Positions 57,200-64,000 of a stretch of 64,000 nucleotides of DNA are shown here, in pieces. The stretch lies in assembly GCF_003751445.1 (NCBI RefSeq), contig NZ_RJUU01000001.1, positions 1,059,001 to 1,123,000 of the forward strand, given 5' to 3'. The translations under genes and the position numbers were made by a program. The notes beneath the pieces are model-generated. The model ran no database searches and had not been told where the DNA came from. It was given only the letters and a program-made list of their open reading frames with translations. How positions within the stretch are numbered: position 1 is the first letter of the stretch; every line of letters starts with the position of its first letter. This DNA comes from Streptomyces sp. 840.1. GTDB taxonomy: Bacteria > Actinomycetota > Actinomycetes > Streptomycetales > Streptomycetaceae.

Positions 57200-57208
57200 A
57201 CATCATGT
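57200..57208. promoter_or_regulatory. ACAT-C-ATGT palindrome between the MarR and MFS genes
   Basis: A short perfect palindrome lies inside an imperfect longer one (GGATGA at 57195, TCATTCC at 57211), located in the shared regulatory region. It is a likely MarR operator. Confidence 0.45.
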
Positions 57209-57295
57209 AATCATTCCATGGTGATATCAGTTCGGCGCTCCCGGCCTCCTTTCCGGACCGCGGACGGCGGCGCCCCTTTCCCGGAGGACCGCTCC

Positions 57296-58777
57296 ATGAC
57301 CGACATACCCGCAGCGCCGGCAGAGGTTCCGGCCACCGGCGCGCGGGGCGGCACCGCCGCCCCCTTCGCCGCCCTGCTCCTCGCCGTGCTCTCCTTCTCC
57401 CTGATGCAGACGATGGTCGTGCCGGCGCTGCCCGACCTCCAGCGCGAGTTCGACGCCTCCACCACCGGCGTCTCCTGGGTGATCAGCTCCTTCCTGCTCA
57501 CCGCCTCGGTGGCCACGGCGCTGCTGGGGCGGGTCGGTGACATGTTCGGCAAGCGCCGGGTGCTGATCGCCAGCCTCGCCGTCTTCGCCGCCGGCACCCT
57601 GCTGGCCGCCCTGTCCGACTCACTGGCCCTGCTGATCGCCGCCCGCGCGGTGCAGGGGGTCGGGTCGGCCGCCTTCCCTCTGGCGTTCGGCATCGTGCGC
57701 GACCAGTTCCCCCGCGAGCGGGTGCCCGTGGCGATCGGACTGATCTCCTCCACGTTCGGCATCGGCTTCGGAGTCGGGCTGATCATCCCCGGCCCGATCG
57801 TGGACGCCCTGAACTGGCACTGGATCTTCTGGCTCGGCCTGGTGGTGATCCTGCTGGGCATCGCGGCCGTCGCCGTGTTCATCGAGGAGTCCTCGGTCCG
57901 CTCCCCAGGCCGGATCGACTGGACGGGCGTGGCCCTGCTGAGCGGCGGCGTCGTGGCGCTGCTGCTCGCCATCAGCGAGGGCAAGTCGTGGGGCTGGGCC
58001 TCGGGCGGGGTCATCGGCCTGTTCGTCGCGGCCGCCGTACTGCTCGTGGTGTTCGTCTACGTCGAGAACAAGGTGCGCGAACCCCTCATCGACATCGCGC
58101 TGTTGCGCAGGCCCGCCGTGCTCACCAGCCACATCACCGCGCTCATCATCGGCTTCGGCATGTACGGCGCCTTCACGCTGGTGCCGCTGCTCGCCCAGAC
58201 CCCGTCGAAGGCCGGATACGGCTTCGACGCCTCGGTGACCGAGTCCGGTCTCTTCATGGTGCCGATGGCGGTGACCATGCTGATCGCCAGTCCGCTCGCC
58301 GGACGGATCGGCGCGAGCCTGGGCTGGAAGCTGCCGCTGGTCCTGGCGTGCCTGATCGGCCTGGTCGGCTTCGTCATCTACGCGGTGGCGCACGACACCG
58401 AATGGGCGTTGTATGCGGGATCGGCGGTGCTGGGAATCGGCGTCGGGTTCGCCTTCGCCGCCCTGGCCAATCTCGTGGTCAGCGCGGTCGACCGCAGCCA
58501 GACCGGCGAGGCGACCGGCATCAACACCATCATGCGCACCATCGGCGGCTCGCTCGGCGCGCAGATCGCCGCGTCGCTCGTGGCGTCCGAGACGATCCCC
58601 GGCACCCGGATACCCGCCGAGGGCGGCTACACCACCGCGTTCGTCATGTCGGCGGTCGCGCTGGGGGTCGCCACCCTCGCGGCCCTCGCCGGACCGGGGA
58701 AGCTGTGGCGCAGCGCCTCCGCACCGGCCCCCGCAACCGCAACCGCACCCGCGCCCAGCAGCGGGCCCCCGGCCTAG
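57296..58777 (+). CDS. MFS drug-efflux transporter (DHA2/EmrB type)
   Basis: The 493 residues form 14 hydrophobic helices. The family marks are LMQTMVVPALPDLQREF (TM1), LLGRVGDMFGKRRVLI (loop 2-3, motif A) and FPLAFGIVRDQFPRERVPVAI (motif near TM5). It is an inner-membrane proton-driven exporter of drugs or metabolites. The start ATG has GGAGG nine bases upstream. Its control by the divergent MarR gene is suggested by spacing. The LLM-hemerythrin gene begins 12 bases after the stop and probably belongs to the same unit. Confidence 0.92.
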   Translation: MTDIPAAPAEVPATGARGGTAAPFAALLLAVLSFSLMQTMVVPALPDLQREFDASTTGVSWVISSFLLTASVATALLGRVGDMFGKRRVLIASLAVFAAGTLLAALSDSLALLIAARAVQGVGSAAFPLAFGIVRDQFPRERVPVAIGLISSTFGIGFGVGLIIPGPIVDALNWHWIFWLGLVVILLGIAAVAVFIEESSVRSPGRIDWTGVALLSGGVVALLLAISEGKSWGWASGGVIGLFVAAAVLLVVFVYVENKVREPLIDIALLRRPAVLTSHITALIIGFGMYGAFTLVPLLAQTPSKAGYGFDASVTESGLFMVPMAVTMLIASPLAGRIGASLGWKLPLVLACLIGLVGFVIYAVAHDTEWALYAGSAVLGIGVGFAFAALANLVVSAVDRSQTGEATGINTIMRTIGGSLGAQIAASLVASETIPGTRIPAEGGYTTAFVMSAVALGVATLAALAGPGKLWRSASAPAPATATAPAPSSGPPA

Positions 58778-58789
58778 GAGTTCGCGCAC

Positions 58790-60358
58790 ATGCCTGACTA
58801 CGGACACGACCTCCTCTTCGGCGCGGTCCTGGTGCCGTCGGCGGACCGGGGCGAGGACGCGGTGGCGCTGGCCCGGATCGCCGACCGGTCCGGCCTGGAC
58901 CTGGTGAGCGTGCCGGACCACCCCTACCGGCCGGAGCTGCTCGACGCCTGGGTGGTGCTCGCGGTCATCGCCGCGTCCACCACCCGGATCCGGGTGCTCC
59001 CCAACGTCGCGAACCTCCCGCTGCGGCCGCCCGCCGTGCTGGCGCGCACCGCGGCCGGCCTGGACCTGCTCAGCGGCGGCCGGGTCGAACTGGGCCTGGG
59101 CGCCGGGGCCTACTGGGACGCCGTCGCCGCCGACGGCGGGCCCCGGCGCACCCCCGGCGAGGCGGTCCGCGCGACCCGCGAGGCCATCGAGATCATCCGG
59201 GCCCTGTGGACCCCGGGCCGGCCGCTCCGCTTCGACGGCAAGCACTACGGGCTCGACGGCGCCGCCCCGGGCCCGGCCCCGGCGCACCCCATCGGGATCT
59301 GGCTGGGCGCGATCGGCCCCCGGATGCTCGGGCTCGCCGGGGCGGCGGCCGACGGCTGGGTGCCCAGCGTCCCGCACGTACCGCCGGGCCGCCTCGCCGC
59401 CGGGCACCGCGTCATCGACGAGGCGGCGGCCGGGGCGGGCCGCGAACCGGCGGCGGTGCGCCGGCTGTACAACCTCTCGCCGGGGCCGGGCGGCTTCCCC
59501 CGGGGAGCCCCGGACACCTGGCCCGAGCAGCTGGCCGCGCTCACCCTGGAGCACGGGACGAGCGCGTTCCTGCTGCCCGCGCAACAGCCGCGCCTGATCG
59601 AGGTGTTCGCCGCGGAGGTGGCGCCCGCCACCCGGGAGCTGGTGGCCGCCGAACGCGCGCGTGCCGCTGCCCCGGCAGGTCCCCGGCCGATTCCCGCCCC
59701 GGCCCCCGCCCCGCCGGCGCCGGACAGCGGCCGGGCGGGCGCCGCCGGGCCGGGGGACCGTCTCTCCGTGCGGCCCACACCGGACCCGGGTGTGCGCCGG
59801 TCCACCGAGCGGCTGTGGGACGAGTCGACCCGGCCCACCGGACCGCCCGCCGACCCGGACCGGCGCTATCCGCGCCGCGAACAGGAGCCGGCCCGCAACC
59901 TGGTCGCGGCGCACGACCAGCTCCGCAGCGACCTGGACCGGCTCGGCGAGGTGGTCCGGGAGGTGCTGGCCGACACCAGGGACCCGGGCGAGGCGCGCTC
60001 CGAGATCGCCGAGCTGACCCTGCGCCAGAACATCTGGACGCTCGGCGCCTACTGCGCCTCGTACTGCCGGGTGACCAATCTGCACCACACCCGGGAGGAC
60101 CAGGATCTCTTCCCCTACCTGCGCCGCTCCGATCCGCGTCTCGGCTCGGTGCTCGACCGGCTCAGCGAGGAACACCACGCCATACAGGGCGTGATCGACC
60201 GGGTCGACCGCGAGCTGGTCGCCTTCGCCGGTGCGGGCCGGGACCCGGACGGGCTGCGGGCGGCCATGGACCTGCTCACGGACACCCTGCTGTCGCACCT
60301 CTCGTACGAGGAGAGCGAGCTGATCGAGCCGATGGCGAGGTTCGGCACCGGCTGGTGA
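58790..60358 (+). CDS. Fusion of LLM-type flavin oxidoreductase and hemerythrin domain
   Basis: Of 522 residues, the first 290 or so form an F420/FMN-dependent luciferase-like barrel (FGAVLVPSADRGEDAVALAR, GGRVELGLGAGAYWDA, WLGAIGPRMLGLAGAAADGW). A Pro/Ala-rich linker (about 290-345) leads to a hemerythrin-like four-helix domain (about 360-520) with iron-ligand His/Glu in AAHDQLRSDL, HHTREDQDLFPYL, EEHHAIQGV and LSHLSYEESELIEP. The hemerythrin part may sense or bind oxygen, nitric oxide or iron next to the flavin chemistry. Both domains look complete. It follows the MFS pump by 12 bases. Confidence 0.88.
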   Translation: MPDYGHDLLFGAVLVPSADRGEDAVALARIADRSGLDLVSVPDHPYRPELLDAWVVLAVIAASTTRIRVLPNVANLPLRPPAVLARTAAGLDLLSGGRVELGLGAGAYWDAVAADGGPRRTPGEAVRATREAIEIIRALWTPGRPLRFDGKHYGLDGAAPGPAPAHPIGIWLGAIGPRMLGLAGAAADGWVPSVPHVPPGRLAAGHRVIDEAAAGAGREPAAVRRLYNLSPGPGGFPRGAPDTWPEQLAALTLEHGTSAFLLPAQQPRLIEVFAAEVAPATRELVAAERARAAAPAGPRPIPAPAPAPPAPDSGRAGAAGPGDRLSVRPTPDPGVRRSTERLWDESTRPTGPPADPDRRYPRREQEPARNLVAAHDQLRSDLDRLGEVVREVLADTRDPGEARSEIAELTLRQNIWTLGAYCASYCRVTNLHHTREDQDLFPYLRRSDPRLGSVLDRLSEEHHAIQGVIDRVDRELVAFAGAGRDPDGLRAAMDLLTDTLLSHLSYEESELIEPMARFGTGW

Positions 60359-60412
60359 CGTGCGGCGGCCGTGCTCCCGCGCCGTCCGTGCGCCACCGGC
60401 CGGGCCGCCGCG

Positions 60413-61264
60413 CTATCCGGGCTCCTGCCCCGTCGCCACCGGCCGGGACAGCTCCGCCGACCAGGCGGACCAGGAGCCCGGGTAGAGGGCCGCGCCGGTG
60501 ATCCCGGCGCGTTCCAGGGCCAGCAGGTCGTGGCAGGCGGTGACCCCGCTGCCGCAGTAGACGACGACCTCCGATCCCTCCCGCACGCCCAGCGCCTCGT
60601 AGCGCGACCGCAGTTGCCCGGGCGTGGCGAACGTCCCGTCCGCAGTGAGGTTCTCGCTCCAGGGGGCGCTGCGGGCGCCGGGGATGTGGCCGGAGCGGAT
60701 GTCGGAGGGCAGGACGGTCTCGCCCGAGTACCGTCCGGCGGCGCGGGCGTCCAGGACGACGGCCTTCCCCGCCGCGACCTCGTCGGCGCTCCGCAGCACC
60801 CCGGCGGGCCAGTCCACCGGGGTCAGCCGGGCTGCGGGGAGCGTCACCGGACCGGTCTCGGTGCCGTCGGGCCAGCCGGCCGTCCCGCCGTCGAGGAGTG
60901 CGGCGGGCCGCCCGGTGCGGCGCAGCAGCCACACCAGCCGGGCCGCGTACGCACCGCCGTCGGCGTCGTAGGCCACCACGGTGGAGCCGTCCCCGATGCC
61001 GAGCGCGCCGAGCGCCTCCGCGAAGACGGCCGGGTCGGGCAGCGGGTGCCGCCCTTCCCTGTCGTCGGGCGGCCCGCTCAGGACGGTGTCGACGTCGGCC
61101 CACACCGCGCCGGGCAGGTGCCCGGCGAGATAGGCGTCGTAGCCGCTGCGGCCGTCCAGGAACCACCGGACGTCGACGAGCACCAGGCCCTCGCGGTGTT
61201 CACGCACCCAGGCCGCGTCGACGACGGGCGGCGGGGCGGTTTCGTGGAGGTTCTCGTCAGGCAC
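60413..61264 (-). CDS. Thiosulfate/3-mercaptopyruvate sulfurtransferase (two rhodanese domains)
   Basis: The 283 residues make two rhodanese domains. The first (about 10-125: LVLVDVRWFLDGRSGYDAYLAGH) lacks a catalytic Cys, and the second (about 140-275) has the active loop YCGSGVTACH with the catalytic Cys. It moves sulfane sulfur to cyanide or other thiols in the cytosol. The GTG start lies inside the 3' end of the LLM monooxygenase gene (8-base overlap), so it is the last gene of the ABC-LLM-sulfurtransferase unit, which points to organosulfur use. Confidence 0.92.
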   Translation of the reverse strand: MPDENLHETAPPPVVDAAWVREHREGLVLVDVRWFLDGRSGYDAYLAGHLPGAVWADVDTVLSGPPDDREGRHPLPDPAVFAEALGALGIGDGSTVVAYDADGGAYAARLVWLLRRTGRPAALLDGGTAGWPDGTETGPVTLPAARLTPVDWPAGVLRSADEVAAGKAVVLDARAAGRYSGETVLPSDIRSGHIPGARSAPWSENLTADGTFATPGQLRSRYEALGVREGSEVVVYCGSGVTACHDLLALERAGITGAALYPGSWSAWSAELSRPVATGQEPG

Positions 61265-62309
61265 CGGCCGCCACCGTCCCCGCGCCCAGCCCCGTGACCT
61301 GGGGCAGCACTTCGGCGGCGGTGAGTTCGGTGGCCTCCTGCACCTGCGCGTAGGGGATGCCGCCCACGTCGATGGCGAGCAGGTGCAGATCGTGCCCCCA
61401 CAGCTCGTGCAGCCGGCCCAGTTTGTCGACGACCTCGGCGGGGCTTCCGCAGATCGCGGGCCCGTCGGGGCCGATGTAGGTGTCGAAGTCGGGCGGCGTG
61501 GAGAAGTGGGTGTTGCCGGGCTTCTTCACGGTCAGGTAGTTGTTCATGTACGAGGACCACAACGACTTTGCCCGCTGCGACGATTCGGCGACGAAGACAT
61601 GGCTGGCGGCACCCAGCCGGCCGGGCGGACCGGTGCGGCCGCTCTCGTTCCACAGGCTGCGGTAGGAGTCGAAGACCGGTGCGAAGGTGGCCGGTTCGCG
61701 GGCGGTGGTGCCCACCACCAGGGGCAGTCCGTGATCGACGGCGAGGTGCACGGACTCCGGTCCGATGCCGCCGCTGATCCAGATCGGCGGGCGCTGCTGG
61801 AGCGGCCGGGGCTGGACGGTGACCTCGTCGAGCGGCGGCCGGAACTCGCCCTGCCAGGTGACACGTTCCTCGGTCCACAGCCGCAGCAGCAGCTCGGTGT
61901 TCTCGCGCTTGCGCGCCGCCTTCGACTTCGGGTCCTGGTCGAAGACCGCGTACGGCTCGGGGAAGAAAGAGCCGCCCGCCATGAGTTCGAGACGGCCGCC
62001 GGACAGCAGGTCGACCAGGGCGTAGTCCTCGGCGACCAGCACCGGGTCGCGGTTGGCGACCAGGGTGGTGCCGGTGGCGAGCCGGATCGTCGACGTGTGC
62101 TCGGCTATCGCGGCCAGCACCAGGGCGGGCGAGGAGATCACGTCCCGCTCGCCGAAGTGGTGTTCGCCGATGGTGTACCAGGCGAAGCCGGCCTCCTCCG
62201 CCTCGGCCGCGGCCCGGACCACGTCCCGCAGCCGCTGCTGCTGGGTGAGGGTGCGGCCGGTGAGCGGGTCGGGAAGAAGGCTGCCGAAAGTGATGAGCCC
62301 TAGCTCCAT
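61257..62309 (-). CDS. LLM-class flavin-dependent monooxygenase
   Basis: The 350 residues form a bacterial luciferase-like barrel (MELGLITFGSLLPDPLTGRT, WYTIGEHHFGERDVISSPAL, LLSGGRLELMAGGSFFPEP, WISGGIGPESVHLAVDHGLP). FMN- or F420-dependent members oxidise alkanesulfonates, nitrilotriacetate or similar compounds with a reductase partner. Its place between an oligopeptide-type ABC ATPase and a sulfurtransferase suggests it releases sulfite from an imported sulfur compound. The ATG at 62309 lies 10 bases inside the ABC gene. The open frame upstream of it is a shadow of the ABC gene. Confidence 0.9.
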   Translation of the reverse strand: MELGLITFGSLLPDPLTGRTLTQQQRLRDVVRAAAEAEEAGFAWYTIGEHHFGERDVISSPALVLAAIAEHTSTIRLATGTTLVANRDPVLVAEDYALVDLLSGGRLELMAGGSFFPEPYAVFDQDPKSKAARKRENTELLLRLWTEERVTWQGEFRPPLDEVTVQPRPLQQRPPIWISGGIGPESVHLAVDHGLPLVVGTTAREPATFAPVFDSYRSLWNESGRTGPPGRLGAASHVFVAESSQRAKSLWSSYMNNYLTVKKPGNTHFSTPPDFDTYIGPDGPAICGSPAEVVDKLGRLHELWGHDLHLLAIDVGGIPYAQVQEATELTAAEVLPQVTGLGAGTVAAGA

Positions 62310-64000
62310 GGGTTGTCCTCCGTCGGGCTTTCGATGCGTCGGTCGCCGGGCGCAGCGGCCAGCAGTTCCTTGGTGTAGGGGTGGTTCGGGGAGCGCAGCA
62401 GCTCGTCGGCGGGGCCGCTCTCCACGATCCGGCCGTCGCGCATGACGGCGATCCGGTCGCTGACCTGGGCGACGACCGCCAGGTCGTGCGAGATGAAGAG
62501 GTAGCTCAGGCCGTGGCGTTCCTGGAGGCCGATGAGGAGCTCCAGGATGCGGGCCTGGACGGTGACGTCGAGTGCGGAGACCGGCTCGTCGCACACGAGC
62601 AGTTCGGGTCCGAGCGCGAGCGCGCGGGCGATGGCAACGCGCTGGCGCTGGCCGCCGGACAGTTCGGCGGCCTTGCGGAGCTCGGTCCCGGCCGGCAGCG
62701 CCACGTCGTCCAGGAGGCGCCGCACGGTCGCGCCCCACTCCTTCGCGGTGCCGATGCGGTGGTTGCGCAGCGGCTCGGTGAGCAGTTCCGCGACGGTGAA
62801 GCGGGGGTTCAGCGAGGCGTAGGGGTTCTGGTAGACGAACTGGATGCGGCGGTGCAGGGCCCGGCGGGCTGCTCCCCGTGCGGTGGTGACGTCGACGCCG
62901 TCCAGCAGCACCGTGCCGCTGTCGGCCCGCTCCAGGCCGAGGATCATGCGCGCGGTGGTCGACTTGCCGGAGCCGGACTCGCCGACGAGGCCCAGGGTCT
63001 CGCCCCGGTCCAGCCGCAGTTCGACCCCGTCGACGGCGGTGCGCGAGCGGCGCCGGGACAGTGCCGGGCCCCGGACGGGGAAGGCGCGGGTCAGCCCGGA
63101 CACCTGGAGCAGCGGGACCGGCGGCCGGGCGGGCTCGTGCGGCGTATCGGCCGGCGGGGTGCGGTCGCGGCGCGGCGGGCGCGCCGCGAGGGTGGGCGCG
63201 TCGGCCAGCAGTCTGCGTGTGTAGGGGTGCTGGGGGTCGGTGAGGACTTGTTCGGCGGGGCCCGCCTCGACCACCCGGGCCTGTGACATCACCACCACGT
63301 GCTGGGCGCGGTCGGCGACCACCGCGAGGTCGTGGGTGACCAGGAGCATCGCGGTGCCGGTGGTGGTCACCACGTTCTGGAGGTGGTCGAGGATCTGCCG
63401 CTGCACCGTGACGTCGAGGGCCGAGGTGGGTTCGTCGGCCACCAGGAGCCTGGGCCGGGCGGCGGTGGCGATGGCGATGAGGACGCGCTGGCGCATGCCG
63501 CCGGACAGTTCGTGCGGGTACTGGCGGGCGCGTTGCGCCGGGTCGGGCAGCCCGGCCTCGGCCAGCAGGTCGACGGCTCGGGCCGGGGCGTGCCTGCGGG
63601 TGGCCAGGCCGTGGACCCGGAGCACCTCGGCGACCTGGGCGCCGACGGGTTTGACGGGGTCGAGGGAGACGCCGGGGTCCTGCGGGATCAGTCCGACGCG
63701 GCGCCCGCGCACCTCCCGCCACGCGCGCTCGCCGAGCCCGGTCAGCTCCTCGCCCTGGAGGCGGACGGAGCCGCCCAGCACCCTGCCGCCGGTGGGCAGC
63801 AGGCCGATCAGGGCGTGGGCCGTGCTGCTCTTCCCGGAGCCGGACTCGCCCACCACGGCGGTGATCCGGCCGGCCGTGGCCGTGAGGTCGAGGCCGTCGA
63901 CGGCGATGTGGGTGCCGCCCGCGGTGCGGTAGCCGATCCGCAGGCCCTGGACGGCCAGCAGCGGGGTGCCGGTGCTCCCGGCAGGTTCCGCCGCGCGGGG
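62300..64000 (-). CDS. Dipeptide/oligopeptide-type ABC transporter ATPase, duplicated NBD (5' end outside window)
   Basis: At least 567 residues are visible; the frame runs to the window edge, where GYRTAGGTHIAVDGLDL-type sequence shows the first NBD beginning. Two complete ABC modules follow: Walker A GESGSGKSS and later GESGSGKSTTARM, signatures SGGMRQRVLIAIA and SGGQRQRVAIARA, Walker B LLVADEPTSALD and LLVCDEPVSALD. This DppD-DppF type fusion energises uptake of peptides, nickel or similar solutes by permeases that must lie upstream. It is the first visible gene of the unit with the LLM and sulfurtransferase genes. Both NBDs look active. Confidence 0.9.
   Translation of the reverse strand, partial: PRAAEPAGSTGTPLLAVQGLRIGYRTAGGTHIAVDGLDLTATAGRITAVVGESGSGKSSTAHALIGLLPTGGRVLGGSVRLQGEELTGLGERAWREVRGRRVGLIPQDPGVSLDPVKPVGAQVAEVLRVHGLATRRHAPARAVDLLAEAGLPDPAQRARQYPHELSGGMRQRVLIAIATAARPRLLVADEPTSALDVTVQRQILDHLQNVVTTTGTAMLLVTHDLAVVADRAQHVVVMSQARVVEAGPAEQVLTDPQHPYTRRLLADAPTLAARPPRRDRTPPADTPHEPARPPVPLLQVSGLTRAFPVRGPALSRRRSRTAVDGVELRLDRGETLGLVGESGSGKSTTARMILGLERADSGTVLLDGVDVTTARGAARRALHRRIQFVYQNPYASLNPRFTVAELLTEPLRNHRIGTAKEWGATVRRLLDDVALPAGTELRKAAELSGGQRQRVAIARALALGPELLVCDEPVSALDVTVQARILELLIGLQERHGLSYLFISHDLAVVAQVSDRIAVMRDGRIVESGPADELLRSPNHPYTKELLAAAPGDRRIESPTEDNPWS

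Noticed and set aside
57620..60298. An 892-codon minus-strand frame opposite the MFS and LLM-hemerythrin genes
   Set aside because: It spans two clearly real genes on the other strand and has no domain-like pattern.
61257..63722. An 821-codon frame extending the LLM gene into the ABC gene
   Set aside because: The upstream half is an alternate frame of the ABC ATPase, which has both nucleotide-binding domains intact in its own frame.

Overview
The window is a chromosomal stretch of a high-GC actinomycete, almost certainly a Streptomyces. The evidence is strong G/C bias at third codon positions, many GTG/TTG starts, ECF sigma factors, secreted subtilases, the nucleoside BmpA transporter operon and the general protein content. 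No tRNA, rRNA or CRISPR array was seen. Both edges cut a gene: an MFS transporter at the left and a dipeptide-type ABC ATPase at the right.

Layout. (1) 1-7.3 kb: MFS remnant, an L,D-transpeptidase, an ECF sigma factor with a SnoaL-like tail, a small membrane protein, a decayed NTF2-like gene, a STAS protein and a large secreted subtilase. (2) 7.3-14.6 kb: a nucleoside uptake and salvage block on the minus strand (BmpA-type lipoprotein, ABC ATPase, two permeases, cytidine deaminase, thymidine phosphorylase), tied together by three related palindromes. (3) 14.6-20 kb: an M20 amidohydrolase, a complete IS5-type element next to a decayed related element and a 28-bp perfect hairpin, then an HTH-membrane protein with an early TTA codon. 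(4) 20-25.8 kb: a PA-type subtilase divergent from a LuxR/TrmB-like regulator, and an M48 protease. (5) 25.8-40 kb: a nonulosonic (sialic) acid glycan locus with NeuB, a NeuA-HAD fusion, at least three SS/T-motif glycosyltransferases including a polysialyltransferase, a GT2 enzyme, a GT8-pyruvyltransferase fusion, a GT29-like sialyltransferase and a YfhO membrane protein. NeuC is absent and NeuB lacks its SAF domain, which suggests a Kdn-type wall polymer (teichulosonic acid-like). (6) 40-46.8 kb: a thioredoxin-like protein, a TetR/FAD-monooxygenase pair with two matching operators, a LysE exporter, a second L,D-transpeptidase, and an ECF sigma factor with a coupled membrane protein.

(7) 46.8-55.6 kb: an accessory island of visibly lower GC. 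It holds an IetA/IetS-type AAA+ ATPase-subtilase pair (a known anti-phage pair) and an EACC1 plus caspase-PQQ propeller pair. A dispersed repeat with a 28-bp identical core lies on both sides, and a third copy lies 1.8 kb further on. This is the best candidate for a composite or little-described conflict system. (8) 55.6-64 kb: an orphan OmpR-type regulator, a MarR/MFS pair, an LLM oxidoreductase-hemerythrin fusion, and an operon of ABC ATPase, LLM monooxygenase and sulfurtransferase that looks like organosulfur or peptide metabolism.

Functional assignments rest on motifs and domain order read by eye; no database search was run. Start codons were chosen by Shine-Dalgarno spacing where possible.
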